Below, one piece after another: positions 32,909 through 45,930 of a stretch of DNA of 64,000 nt. Below the pieces are notes generated by a model, which did not search any database, had not been told where the DNA came from, and saw nothing but the letters and a program-made list of their open reading frames with translations. The stretch is from Cyanoderma ruficeps (Eukaryota; Chordata; Aves; Passeriformes; Timaliidae). The first letter of the stretch is position 1; every line of letters begins with the position of its first letter. Location of the stretch: positions 39,569,202-39,633,201 of the forward strand of contig VZDJ01007747.1 of the NCBI GenBank assembly GCA_008694505.1, read 5' to 3'. The translations under genes were made by a program, and so were the position numbers.

Positions 32909-35900
32909 TGTAAGGATACCAGTCTCCTTCAAGAGGTGTGGTTTATCAGTGGAGCTTTTGCAGTGCCTTGGACGTCAGGCTAATGGTCTCACATACAGAT
33001 TCTGTAAGATGCCTTTCATTCATCCTGCCAAACAGGAGCTGTGCTTGTGATGCTTTCCCAAACTGAAGGGCATTGCTCCATGAATGCAAGCAATGTTAAA
33101 GCCTGAATAATGCACACAGTCTTCCATTTGCAAATCGCCTCCACCTCTCCCTTTGCCCTCCCCACCATGTGGTTTAGCTTTTGGCTCTGCAATAGATACT
33201 CTGAATCAATGTTAGCTTTCTGAGAGACTAACACCCACCACTGAAGGTCTGAGTCAAATCCAGCTGTGTTACAAGTCCATTGTTGGACTGTTGGTTGTTT
33301 TGGGTGATATTTCCCTGGAGTTTTGTCACAGATGAACTGGACCTCTTGGCAGCACAGACAAGCACTTCTATTTTGTCATGAGGTACCCCAAAGACATCCA
33401 TGTGCTAATCATCCAGGTACTAATCAGTTCAACCAGGAAGCCAAAATCTATTTATGAGAAGATCATATTGTTCATTGTAAATGTTTGCCTTACCATTAGT
33501 GCACAAAAGAGAAAGCTTAGAAACAGAAAGACAAAGCACATAAAAAATAGCTGGATCATGCAGCTTACAGAGGTAGATGCAGTGTTAACAGCAACCTGTG
33601 AGAACTGTGAAGCACTGTCCTGATCTGAGGTGTATTTCAATTTTCAGCTCAGTAAAATCCCAGCTTCTGCACAAGCAAAAACTTGTCCTTTTTACCAGAC
33701 AGCAATAAAATATTTGTGGTGGTTTTTATGGTGCGAGCCACCATTTGCTTAATACAATCAGAAGGTCATTTCTCCTAGGACAGACCACAGCACATCTCCA
33801 CACTAAGCTCCCAGAGCTCGAAACTGGTGCCAGGCTGTCTGCAAAGACCCCCAGAGGACCTGTTTGTTTGCTCTGAATGAGCTGGTGGCATGGGCTGGAA
33901 ACCACCTTACAACATGCCCTGCTCACCCAGACCAAGGGAGAACTTTGGAGTCCCAACATCATGAAAGGAGAAATTCTGCTGTCAGGGTGGCTGTGTCATA
34001 CCTGGTTCCACTGAGCCAGAGTCTTTGTGCTCACATCTGTGAAACAGCAACCTCCAGAAAAATCCACTAACCCTGAGGGGTCAACCTGAGTCTGTATGTC
34101 CACTGGGCAGTATTGGGGAGCTTCAATTGATATAATTCTCAGGAAGGACAGGGATTTGCTCTGGCAGCAGAGCTACTGAAGGCCACAAGAATCTTAAAAC
34201 CCTCTGTTGTTATTAGGACCGTCTCTCTGGTTATCTGAGGACTGTGGTATTCCAAACAAGAAGAGTGAAGAGGATCCCCCTAGTTCAGTCTTACCTTCAC
34301 TGACATATGCATGATATAGTTGTCCTCCTCCTAAGCAATGACCGGACTCATTTTTCCTCTTCTGATCCCAGAGAGACACCAGAAATGCTCCTCCAAGAGA
34401 TGGCAGGTGAAGTCAGTTGAGACACTTTAGGAAAAAGAATATCTTAATATCTTACCATGTCCAGGATTTTCTTAAATATGATAGAGCTGTATGACACAAT
34501 ATAATCCTGCCCACATCTCTGGTGATTGTTATTTTTCATAAAACATGAGACAAGATCATGGTTCCCTCAATACTGCACTTCTAGTTGAAGAAATCAATTC
34601 AAATTCATTATATTAGTCAGAAAATGCAAGCTGCTGTGAAACTCACTTTGTTTTCCCTTTAAATGCTTCTTTAGATAATGTGACCAGAGACTCCATCCTT
34701 GGACATTTCAAATTTTCTTCCATTTCCTCATTGTACCAGTCAAGATTTCTCTAGGTCACCTTCATGACTAACCAAATTCAAGGATTCCCTCAAGCATCCT
34801 AATCCCTCTTCAATTCATATATATGCTCTTGTTTTTTGCTTTCAAATATTTCCATGGGATTTTGGAAAGTTATTTTAAACCTCTCTTTTTACACAGTCCC
34901 TTTATCCTTTGCTCTATCCCTCCATCACCCAGCATATCAATAGCAGCAGGACCAGAGCAAAACTGATGTGGAAGGAAAAGGAAACACTTTCAGTTGGTGT
35001 AAATGACAGTCATAAGACAGGGCATTGGCCTAGGGGCAACTGGGATGTGTTTATTCCATGAAGTGCCATGCAGGAATACCTGAGCTAGCTGGGAACATGC
35101 TAGTTCAGGTTACAGAAGCAAAGTGTACACACATTAGCAGAAATACTGGAATTACCTGGGTGTGGCTTTTGGGGATTATTCTGTTCCACCCAAATACAGA
35201 AGTGCTATGAAGCTTATGTAGCCAAAAAAGTGATCATTTCCTTAAACTTTTAAAGCCCAAAAGATTTTTGAAAGTTTTGGTGTTGTTTTTTTTCCAATTT
35301 TTTTATTGAAGTCATTCATTATGAGTGGTGCATTTTGTACAGATGAAACTTGTAGAGCAGCTGTGAAGATGCCACTGCTATTGCTGCCCTCCCTGGAGAC
35401 TCCAAAGGTGATGGCAGAGTTAGAGCAGAAGAACAGTGGATGGACTGAGTTGAATATTTCTGTTTGCTTGGTGACCAGGAAAAGTGGCTGGAGTAATTGA
35501 ACAGAAGGGAATCAGGGAAAATAAGCTGCTGCTTCAAGTAGGCTACAAGAACCAGGAGTCAACCTCATTGTGGGGCCTTTCCACTGTGAGTCACTGGAGC
35601 CCACTTCTCTCTCACTCTCCTGCATCAGCAGCACTGCTCCTCCCAGTCTGCATTCCTATAAAACAGATGAAGATAATGAATTAAAGCTCTTCGTGCACAT
35701 CCACCTGGGTCTCTCTGAGAGATACTTATGTAGCCCCACCACCTCAGCTTTTTTCATGTTTTGCTTGCTGCCCCAGAAGGCAAATTTGATGAAATTGCTA
35801 TACTCGTTTTGGAAACAAAATTGGTAGAAGTGGGAGACTTTGCAGTTTGTCCAAGGAAGTCTGTGGAAGAAATTAAACTAAGGTCTCCCAAATGTCAATT

Positions 35901-37380
35901 TAACACTTTAATCTCCATATGATCCCCATTCTCTACTTCAGTTTGACAGAGGAAATTGCTTCTATAGGTGATCCAACATAATCACCGCAGATTTAGCTAC
36001 AATAAATTCATAAAGCAATCACTGAAATAAGCACCTTTATTCTCAGATAACACACTGGTCTAGGGTGCTGCTCAGGAAGAACTGTAAAGCACAAGCTCAA
36101 AGGGTTAGTGATTTCCTCTAGCAGCTGAGAAATCCTCATTGCCTGCATGAGACCTTGGTGTTGGCCCACTGGCATGGAGGTTCTGCATTTTCATCTTCAA
36201 AACAGAAAGAAATAAGTGATAAACTGGATTGGGCCGAGATGGGGAACGTACCTAAATAGGATGAGGTTAATTTGGGTAATGAGCCAAGGTCACAAAGGCT
36301 GATGCAGAACAAAACAGCCTGTCAGCTGTGTGGGCTGAGCTGGTACCCTGTGCAGGGATGCAGAGCATCCACACGTGGCAGATCTTCACCTCCCTGCCAC
36401 TGCAGTTCAAACTTCGCTACCAGCACCTATGTTAAAGCTTCCTTTAGCCTCCAGAAAGAACATAAACATGGCTTTCAATGCAGGTTAAATACACACGCAC
36501 TTTTGAAACATTGTTGGTCATTACCGATTCATGGCTGGTGTCCAGCGAGTGGAGAAAAACATTTCCCCTTCTAGGTTTAACAACAAAACCAAGAAAAAAC
36601 CCCAACAAGTCAATGACTTATGCTGTACACTAAAACAGCTTAAAACACAAACATTTCCAGAGTACAATATTTCAAGTAGTCTTGTAACCGGAGGAGCTAT
36701 TTTTTAACTGGATTCCTACTTTTTACTACCAACAGCCTTGTCTTATTTGCAGAGGCTCTGCTAGCTGTCAGACATCCTGACTCCACTTAATAAACTCACT
36801 TAGGGCAGAACTTTCTTAAGTCACAGTGTAAGTACATAAATTAGTTGTTTCAGCCTTAGACCAACACACTTCTCTTTCTTCCCTCTCTCCTGAGCACTGA
36901 GCTATGATGAAGAAACTCAAGTCTCAAAAGAACCAACAGTTCATTAAAATATGCTGCCATAACCCAACGTGCCTAAAATACTGCAGCTCCTGTTGGCTTT
37001 GCTTGGAGCTGCAGGGATGCTTACTTGTGGCTACAATTAGGTGAAGTTTGGGTCCCTAAGTCAGGGACACTGAGTTTAAATTCCACTTCTGAAATGCTTT
37101 ATGTGCAGACAAGGAACTGCAGAGATGACACCAGGTCATAGGCAAGTTTTGTATTAAATGAAGTTTAGTGCACCAGGAAGCTGAGAGACACTCTGGTGTG
37201 TCACCAGATAAGCAGGACCAGGGCATATTTCATTAGTGGGTGGATCTTAGTCTGGTTCCTTGTGAAAATGAAGCTCAAACAAACCCCTTAGGCATGTCTC
37301 CGTCTCTGTCTGACCCTCCCTCATAGCACCTCCATCCACTGCTCAAATTTATTCACATTGGACAGAAAGAAACACATTGC
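32909..37380. other. unique non-coding sequence
   Basis: No gene is recognised over 4.5 kb. Frames stay at or below 100 codons (36272-36574 is the longest) without domains. A T-run at about 35286-35306 and AT-rich section 34430-34870 are the only low-complexity parts. No CR1 or MIR block was recognised, which makes this one of the longest repeat-free stretches in the window. Confidence 0.5.
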
Positions 37381-37425
37381 AAAAGTAAATAAAACTGACG
37401 GATATAAAAAGTAAATAAAACTGAC
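37381..37425 (+). repeat. 25-bp tandem duplication
   Basis: Two copies of AAAAGTAAATAAAACTGAC are separated by GGATAT. A replication-slippage origin is likely. Confidence 0.9.
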
Positions 37426-37663
37426 TTGGGCTGCCAAGTGAGAAAGGCATGCCAGAAGTCCTGCTGTCTGAGAGGAAGGCCACTTAACCTTTCAGCGTGT
37501 CCAAAAGGGGATGGGATTTTGGCAATGTGGGCTCACACCTCCACAGAAAAAATACAAAGATGATGCAAAGCTTCAAGGCACTGGACTTTGTTTATTCCTG
37601 TGCTTGTAACCATATCTGTTGCTGTTGATGCATAAAAGCCACTCGTGACAAGCCTGGAGGGAC

Positions 37664-37686
37664 TCTAGGGTTGTCTAAACCCTAGA
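37664..37686. repeat. 9-bp-stem hairpin
   Basis: TCTAGGGTT, five-base loop GTCTA, then AACCCTAGA form a perfect stem. The arms resemble but do not repeat the telomeric hexamer. It lies at the edge of a GC-richer section (37680-38060). It is too short for a microRNA precursor. Confidence 0.75.
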
Positions 37687-39599
37687 TCTGCTAGCCCCTC
37701 TCCTGACTGGGGATGTGCAGCATGGAATCAGTTTACTCAATTGTCCCTTTACTGGGAGGGATGAAGTGCCTTTCCTTCTCACCATGCTAATTCCCATCTG
37801 GAGACAGGGCTGGTCTGACGTCTCAGGGCAGAGGCACAAGGGCCACCCATTCCCAAGTACAGCCCCTTCCATATGAGAACCGGGGGGAAAACACCTTGCA
37901 CTCCTGGGAGCTGGGAACAGCATCTCTTCCTGGTCTCTGGTGCTTTGCCCTGCCTGGCTGGCCCTTGGGCAAGCACAGAGCAATGCCAGGCTGGTGACAG
38001 GCAAAGCTGGCAAAGCTCAGTGTTGCAAACACTGTGCTTCTCCTGCCAGCTGCTACATGTTGTACCTGGTGGCAGCTGCTATTTTTATATTGAAACTCAT
38101 TTCTTGCTTGTGATCTCTGTGTTATATCTTGAGAACCAAATCTAGCCCTCTGGTAATTTGATCTTAATTAAACAATCTAGCTGCCAGTCCAGTCCCTTTC
38201 TGGTAAGCTGTGTATTGCAATGTTTGGTGTTAGTCAAAGACAACAGACATTTATCAGGCCTGGTGTTGTAAATATACCTCAAGTTCCAAGAGATGCTGAT
38301 AGTAAAGTTTGCCTTGCCCTGCCCTACCTCTCCCCTAAGCTGAGTCATAATAACACACAGGGTTAACCCAACTCCATTGCAAGGTGTAATGCACAGCAAG
38401 ATCTGGCAGATAGGAGACGTCACTAATCTTACAAATCTCATCTTTCACGCTGAAGCAGTTAGCTGGGATACTTTTTAAATTTTTTTGTGTGTGAGTGTGC
38501 TTAAGTTATTGTTTAATACAATCTTCTAAGTTACATAATGGTTTCTCTCTTCACTTGGTGTCATCTGAGCCGTGCACAGGAATGCACATACAACCTCTGA
38601 CATCTTCTGGAGTCCTCCAGGGCTGCTGCTCCCTGTCCACTGTGCAGTTCAGAAGGAGCAGGTGCTACACGTTCTTACACACGTGCTTTCCAAGAGCCAG
38701 CTACACCTGTCTTGCACCATGTGCCATACATAACCTTTTGGAGAGTTTTGTGCAGGTTGTGCCAAATTATAATGAGATTACCAGCAGAGAGAGCTATATT
38801 TTTCTCCTTCCTGAAATAACTGGAGTTGCCAAACATAACTGGTTATGCTCTCAGATGAAAAAGCCACATTCACTGCAGGAATCAACCTTTCAGCCATGGG
38901 AAGCCCAGGGGTTGTGGTCCACTCCAAAATGCAGCTTTTTGACTCAAGGCAAAACCTTTGGCTTATGGAAAAAATATGCCCTTGCAGGCAGGAGGGAGCA
39001 GATGGGAGGCAGATGCTTCCTCCATTGGGTGGTTCAGCCTGAAAAAGGGCTGCCTGTAGTGGTGGCTTGAAGCCCTCTGATGGTTTGTTGCTCCCCACAG
39101 GCTAACCATTTCCCCCAAATCCTAGGTGGGTCATTGCTAAGCGCTTGCTGGGCTCCAGGCAGATGGTCTCCATGTGGCAGATGCAGATCTGTCATGGCAG
39201 AGCCTGCCCATGGGGCACAGATCACTTGCTCTGCTTTCACCAACCCACCCCTGAATGGGAACTCCAGCCTGCCCAGCAGCAGGTTCCAGCTTCGAAAACA
39301 TAACAATTTCACCTCACAAACAATTTTCCAGAGACAGAGGTACAAATTTTGTAGAAGGTCATGAGTAGACTTGGTTCTATCTCAACTATTTTGTTTTTCC
39401 CTTTTTTGCCTCTATTTGCTTTTCATTCTTTGATGCAATATTTCGCTACTTTTTTTCCCCACTGGATGTTTTTGCTCCTCCCTTGCCTGCTTTGTCTCTC
39501 ACAGCCTCTCCTAACCCAGTGACATTTGTGTTCAAATGTTCAAGCCTATCCTGCTCAAGAGGGCTCAGGAGCAGGGTAAACAAGTTTGCCTCGATGTTT
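37687..39599. other. GC-richer non-coding sequence with long chance frames
   Basis: The longest frame of the window (191 codons, 38495-39070, plus strand) lies here, overlapped by a 106-codon minus frame and others. The product is Ser/Cys/Leu-rich without domains, signal peptide or repeats, and adjacent frames on both strands are equally open, which points to base composition rather than coding. A 3' splice-like site (TTTGTTGCTCCCCACAG) occurs at about 39085-39101. Confidence 0.45.
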
Positions 39600-39790
39600 A
39601 GAATGCAGCTCAATTGTACATTTACAGTAGATATTCTGATTTAATTTGCTTTTAAACAACCCCTTCAAACAGCTCAGAGGTCTGGACATTGTTCTTTTAG
39701 GTGCATTACAAAACCATAATTAATTAGCTGGGCTCCCCTGTGGATTTTCTCAGATTTTACCCAATCTTCCCGCCAATTTTAATGACCTTC
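39600..39790. promoter_or_regulatory. candidate conserved non-coding element
   Basis: AT-rich, high-complexity block with AATTGTACATTTAC, GATTTAATTTGC, CATAATTAATTAGC and TTCCCGCC. Homeodomain-like TAATTA cores are adjacent. No frame or repeat explains it. The call is compositional inference only. Confidence 0.25.
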
Positions 39791-41041
39791 CCAGTTAGGG
39801 GCTTTACATCTGTAAATGCTGAGTGCCATTCACCGCTTGGTAAACAAGGGGTATCTGAGCAAAATAGCCAGAGCTTGAAATCAAAGATTTTACTTGTTTG
39901 TAGTACAGGAGACACTGGCGGTCTGGGTGGCTCTTAGCACCTGCCGTGCTGTTGGATGACTGAATTTTGGCTCTCTGTCCCATATTAAAAGAACTCAAGA
40001 CTGATCTGTGTTACCCTTCCATAAAGCTGGGATTGTGGGGAAATCCGTACTGCTGAGCCCTGCTATCCCACCCACTCCTCTTTGCCTTTTGAAAGCAAGA
40101 AACAGCACTTTGTTTGCTGTCTGTGCAAAACTTGCTGAGAGCTCTCCAAAGAGAAAGTCAGCCAAGCAACTTTCAGCTGCTCCCTCTTCCTGCTGGCTCC
40201 AGGCCAACCTTCCCTAGCAGGTGTTGTGTACCAGCAGATAAGAAGGAAGAGAAAGGAAAGAAAGAGAGAAAAAATGAGCAACAGGGAAAGGCTTGATGGT
40301 CTGTCACATGCGCATGGACCATCTACCACATGATCCTCAGTGTCTCCTCAGATTTTTAGCACATGTGGTGCAAAGGCAACGTGGACCTTCACACCACCTC
40401 ATGCAGGCTGCCACTGCAAGGCAGGGACTGGTATCCACATAAATGAAGGCATCACCATCTGGAAAGCAGCAGCCAGATTGTGGCTGTGCAGGAGGGACAA
40501 AAATACTGCTTTTGTGCTGATCAAAGTTGGATTTTAGGTGGTTCCTCTTCAGTCAGAAGGGTGGCCCATGGCTGGAATAAAGCATGTCAGGGGCCAACTG
40601 GACTTTTTTGATGGATGTAGTTAGTATGTCAGCGTAGGTCTGGCACAGTTCCTTGGACCAAAGTTTGACATGAGCTGCACAAGAACTAAGCTAAAGAATC
40701 AGGAGAGCGAGGCTAGAGAGCTCTGGCTTCACAGGAGTACAGAACCACATCATGGGAATGTAAACAGAAGACATTATTTTCTCAGTGATGTCAAAGTTAT
40801 GTGCCACAACACGGCAAGCAGGTTTTCAATGCATTCTGAAAACATACACATTTTCAGAAAGTATGGAACTGCAATTAGTTCCCTGGCTGGGGAACAGAGG
40901 GTGCACAACCAAAAGAATGCTTTGTACTACTAATTAGAGAAGCTGGAGTCTGAAATAAAATTACCTCTCTGAGGTGTACAACCTGTTCTCTCCAACATGA
41001 ATTATGACTGCTCAAGAATAAAGTGAACCAAGGTCTGGTTT
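39791..41041. other. unique non-coding sequence
   Basis: No gene is recognised. A purine-rich GAAGGAAGAGAAAGGAAAG tract lies at about 40241-40285. Frames are short and overlap on both strands. Confidence 0.5.
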
Positions 41042-41073
41042 TGAATGTTCCAGTTTCGAATGTTCCAGTTTTA
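41042..41073 (+). repeat. 16-bp tandem duplication
   Basis: GAATGTTCCAGTTT occurs twice in tandem, separated by a single C, with a third partial match just upstream. No function is evident. Confidence 0.85.
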
Positions 41074-41304
41074 GATGAATACATATTTCCTGCATGTTCA
41101 GAGTCTTTATTTGCACCTACATTAGTGCAGTGAGGACCGTAGCAACCACCCAAACCTCCTGGTCTGCTCCTTCTGTGGCAGCTCCACAGCCTTTGTGAGC
41201 CTTCATGCAAGAGCAGCTGTCCAAAGGGCTGAACGCTGAGTAAGACATAACCAGGCACTGCCAGAGGTAAGTGCATTAATAAAAGAAAAGTGATTAGGCA
41301 ACAG

Positions 41305-41425
41305 TGTTCTGCCTGTGCCCTGGCTTTCCATGTGTAAAACAAGGATGATGGTATTGTCCTTATCTTGCAGGTAGTTTTGAAGATACATCACATTAAAGGT
41401 GATTTAAAAGGTGCTCAGAGAGTGG
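41305..41425 (+). mobile_element. MIR-like SINE, 3' half
   Basis: CCTGGCTTTCCATGTGTAAA and ACAAGGATGATGGTATTGTC, then TTGCAGGTAGTTTTGAAGAT, CACATTAAAGGTGATTTAAA and AGGTGCTCAGAGAG follow the 3' half of MIR (CTCAGTTTCCTCATCTGTAA through GTGCTTAGCAC). The 5' half is not recognisable. Confidence 0.58.
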
Positions 41426-44400
41426 TGGGTAGAGGAGCAATGTAATTGCCTCAAAAAGTGAGATTTTTTTGCTGCATTTTTAGCTTTCACAGCAGGGCAA
41501 CAGCTTGTACAAACTTCTTCAGGACTGTCCAATGGAAGCATCCCTTTGTTCCTCCTGAAGCTGATGTTAGGCTCATTGTTTGGGTTTGCAGAGGCTGGAG
41601 AACCTTCTAGGAGATGTCCTGAAGCCCAGAAAATTGGGCAGAATGGGGGCAGGGTTAGTGGATTATTTTTCCCACTTCCAAGGTACAATTGTTTGTTCTA
41701 AGTGATCTGAATTATTGGTTTTGAACAATTAAGATACAATCAAAGATTAATATCAGGCAGTTATTTTCTTAATCAGTTGATATGGTGATTAGAATCTCAT
41801 GGGCTCCCAGATGACTGCTGTCTGATGTCAGTCCATTCATGGTCTACAGCTAAGGAACAGCAATAAAGACAATTTTAAGCAGCTCTCAGGTTGTCACTGT
41901 TAGCAAGATAATCCCATGGGAGAGATCCTTGGTGCTCTGGCATTTGGGAGTGGTGACCCTTTACAGCAAGATGAGTGTTTGTACTTCCCTCAACCACGTT
42001 TCTTACGTTACCTTAGGACTGAGAAGGAGAAAAACCTGCAGATGACTGGAAACCTTGGCTGGGTCAGCATTTCAGGAACAGGTAGGAGCTGTCTGGTGAG
42101 GAGCACAATTAGCTACTGGGCCAGTCCAGCCCACAGTGCTGCAGCAATGCCAATCAGGGACCAGCACTCACCATATTTGCTAAACCCCCTGGTTTTATGA
42201 TGGAAAGGGCTGGGCTGAGCTGTCTGTGCAAAACCATGTTAACCCTGATGACGCCAGAGAATTCAGTCCAGACCTTGGTGTAGGAATTGGCCCACACCTG
42301 ATCAGAACTGAGACTAAGCAGGGCCAGAACAGCCAGATAATATGCAGAAGGGAAGCAAGAGGTTTCCAGGATGGGATTCTTAAGACACAGATCATAGTGG
42401 GTTTTTTAAATTTTATAAAACCATTTCAGAGTGATAAGTATGTTAACAAAGAGGGACCAGAGAATGGCATGAGCTCACAGGTCAGGCAGATAGGAAGCCC
42501 TTCATGCTTGGTCTGAGTCAGCTTCTGCCTCATAAACACAGCTCAGCTGAGATGCTTCTGTCAAATCTGTTGGGTTCATTTCTACAGCCATGGCAGGTCT
42601 AACTGTGGCTGTGTCAGCATGGTTGGGTGAAGATTCATTTTTCCCTTGATGTATGTTCATACATGAGTCCTGCATGAGGAGGATTTGGCATATCAAACGG
42701 CACTGGTTCAGAAAACAGCTGTCACTCATGAAATTTTGCTATGGATGTGACTCATCTCTTTGGAAAGAGCCAAAACCAGGCCTCTGTGCCATTTAAGTCC
42801 CCTTCAGATGTGAAATTTTTGATGTGCAATTCTGTCAAATAGACACATGGAGTCTATTTTTAATTCTAAATACCCCCACTTTGGAGATGTTGCTTTTTCC
42901 TCTATTTGCTTTCATCACAGCAAGGCGCTTATTAAGAACTTGCTTCTGCAGCGGAGCAGACTAATACAATTTAGATTTTATTTGTTGAAGAATAACCATC
43001 TGTCAGCTACTGAGAAGGAGGAAAAGAATCTATCCCTGAAGATTTGGAGATCTGCGAGTCTTTAACCAACTCTCAGAACACGCTGTATCTCAGAACAGGA
43101 ACTGAAGTACCCTGGGAAATCAAACAGGAAAATCAAGTAATAAAATGTTCAGAGAGGCAGTGTGCAAATGTGCAGTGTGAGGATGGAAGCACTTGCCCAT
43201 AGAAAGAAAAGGGCTTAGGTTAATAATCAAAACGACCTCACACTAATAAATTAGGCAGGGAAAGAGAAGGATGGAAAGGAAACCGCTCTCTAAATGCTCA
43301 TTGTCAGAGAGCTGTTTAGCAGCTCTCGGTGCAATCAGCAAGTGCTCCCTGGTGCAAGTCTCTGGGTACCTGTTATGTAATAAGCTGCTGAAGAGTGTGC
43401 TGAAGAAACTTCCAGAAAGGTCACAATCTGTACACACGAGGTGTGGTGGATATGAGAACTGGTCTCCATAATTACTCACCTTTTTTAATAAACTCCCCGG
43501 TCTCTGCTGAGACTTCCAGTGGCAGCACGAGAGGGACCTGCATCACCATACACCAGGAACAGTGGCTGCTTTTACAGTCTCAGAAGGATCCTTCACTGCT
43601 GTGTGGCGAAGCTGTGGAGCCAAACATGCATTTGCACTTTTTGCTGGGCTCGAGCCAGTCCCACAGGCTGTCACCATCCACCCCTACTGTTCACTATATT
43701 AGTCCTGTCCCACACAGAGCTGAGAGGTGGCAAGAGGTGGAAGGATGCAGCTTTAAATACTGCTCTGTGGTTTCCCCTGAGGCACTGGTCTGCAGGTTCT
43801 ACGCATCTGAGGTCAGGTGGAGCTGTAGACAATTTTGGGAAGTTCTTTGGTACCTGGGTGGCCCCAGTTTGTCAGCTGCCAATGGGGCCAATGCAAACTC
43901 CTTCAGATGTGTTCGCCTGCCCAAAGGGACTCTTGGCTCAGGGACATTTGTTTGGCTTCCTATTGTAACAAAAGGGACCCAAAAAGAGTAAAACCCAAAA
44001 TAACAAAACCTCACCATGGAGAAATGATGATATCTCACTTGCCCAGACTAAAGCTTATTGCTACCAGCTGGAAGAGTAAGACATCTCCACATCTCTGGGT
44101 CTCATCTGCAGCCTGTGGTACACACATGTAGGTACTGTGTGCTGTGTTCCTGCTCACACTGGTTCATATCCCAGGGAACACAACCCAAACGTCCTCATTT
44201 CCTTTGCTTGTGGACACCATGTTCTCCCACCTGAGCCAGTTCCTTGCTTGGAGGACCTCAAGCTCTTTGTAGGGAAATTGTCAGGTACATACTGAGTTGA
44301 AGGCTCAGCATCTGCTGTAGGGGCATATCTACTCTGATCTCCAGTATACCTTGTCCCTCTCCTCCATCCACTGTCCTGTTTTCCTCTGAGAGGGTTCTTT

Positions 44401-45669
44401 CCTTCCTCATCTCCCAGTGTAGCTGGGAAACCAGCTTGCCCTACTGTGGGTACAGCCATCTGGAGGAGAAGGCAGTGCCAGATGGTTCAGGGGATTATCT
44501 ACAGACCCTTCTGCATCTCACCCAGTGTCGTGCTAGCCCTGAGCACCATCCTTACTCACTGCTCCTTGCAACCTCCCCCAGCTTTGATCCTGCTTGGTGC
44601 CTGATTCAAAGCTCACAAAATCTGTTCCCACCATGCTTGGACCTTGAGGCAAGAGCAGAGATGAACCCAGATGATGCTGTGTATGCTCATGCAGCCTCTA
44701 GGAAATGTGAAACCTCTGTAGGAAATACATCTCCTCAGTGGCTGTTGAAATGTTGGTGTTCTCCTTCGTAAAAAGTCAACCTCCCTGCCTTTGTCACTCT
44801 TACTATTAAAATAATAATGGATCTGTCTCATTTGCTTCAGACTCTAGCAGAATAAAGTTCAAGTGTTTGCAGAGGGTCAGAGCTGGGCAGGTTTGCCTTT
44901 TTCTCCCTATGCAATTAATACATTCCCTCCATTTATTATTTGGTAAGAACAGATGGGCTCAGAGACCATTCCCTTGTAATCTAAATGCTATGGACCAAAA
45001 GGATTGTGGTTTGGGGGAACAACTAGTGTCCCCAAGTCTGAGTAAGTGACACCTATGGGCTTGTAAGAGGAAAGGAAATGTCATGCCATCCTAAACAGAG
45101 ACCAGGACCTGGGAGAGAGAGCAAGCAGTGGTATAGGCTTATCTCCCTTCTACGTCTTTCTCTTTATGACTGTCCCATGTGGCTGCAGGGCCACACAGAC
45201 CTTAGCTGGTCTTTTTGTTCTACTAACTTGGTTGGTGTCCCTCAAGTGAGACATACCTCCTTGGACGAATTGCCACTAATGACATTCATCTTCCTATCGA
45301 AAGCCAATGAAAGCTGCAAAACCAAGATTTTTCAGAGAAATGGAGGAGAGAACATCCCAGGCCATGTGATTTTTAGTAGCAATATGATTTCTTTTTTAAT
45401 TTCCTCTCTTCCGTCCCATCTGAATTGTGTCTCCACAGAAAGCCCAAGGAGGCTGAGCAAAACCCAAACTTGGAAAATGAGGGAGATTAAGTGGATCAGG
45501 CAACCAGCTCATAAGCGGAAAAGAAATCTTGTGACGGGAGAGAAGGAGCCACTAGGGAAAGTTTGATAAGAAACAGGATTAAATTAGTACTTATCCTGTG
45601 TAACACACCGACTAATGCAAAGAACCCCTACATCACCTCTCTTTTCTTCTTCCCACAGCAAGTCTCACC
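41426..45669. other. unique non-coding sequence, GC-richer middle
   Basis: No gene is recognised. Two overlapping plus-strand frames (43443-43991, 182 codons; 43519-43968, 149 codons) and a minus frame (43799-44038) share one GC-richer block. That pattern fits low stop density, not two genes. A retroviral-LTR-like TTTAATAAACTCCCCGGTC at about 43484-43502 has no matching LTR body. A 162-codon frame at 45078-45566 ends in a basic stretch and has no domain. A very strong acceptor (CTCTTTTCTTCTTCCCACAG) ends at 45658. Confidence 0.42.
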
Positions 45670-45930
45670 TGTCAATCACCATAAATTTCCACATGAGACA
45701 TTTACAATCTGTGGGGGTTAAATGTGTTACTTTCATGTGCTAGCTGGAAGTTCATAATTAGCTCACACCTTCTTATCAGAGACCAGCTTCGTTTTCCTGT
45801 TGTTCTTAATTTTATAGCTGTTTTGCCTGCCGTAAATCTGTCTCCACTGGGGATGCCTCATTTACATCCATTTATTGCAAGAAAGACTGAACTAAATTAA
45901 CCTTAATTGACTCCAGTTCTGAGGAATTTA
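45670..45930. promoter_or_regulatory. candidate conserved non-coding element
   Basis: High-complexity AT-rich block with TTCATAATTAGCTCAC, TTAATTTTATAGC, GCCGTAAATCTG, CATTTACATCCATTTATT and AACCTTAATTGACTCC. It follows directly on a strong 3' splice site at 45657-45658, so an exon or intronic enhancer are both possible; the sequence is stop-rich. Inference from composition. Confidence 0.28.

Noticed and set aside
37664..37686. Interstitial telomeric repeat or microRNA precursor
   Set aside because: It is a single 9-bp hairpin with no tandem TTAGGG array and far too short for a precursor stem.
38495..39070. Longest frame (191 codons, plus strand) as a protein gene
   Set aside because: Frames on both strands are open in the same GC-richer block, the product is Ser/Cys/Leu-rich without domains, and there is no promoter, CpG island or splice context to support it.
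43484..43560. A solo LTR of an endogenous retrovirus
   Set aside because: An AATAAA context is present, but no TG...CA borders, target-site duplication or recognisable LTR body could be found.
45078..45566. 162-codon frame with a basic C-terminus
   Set aside because: No domain is recognised, the composition is mixed, and nothing at its start or end suggests an exon.
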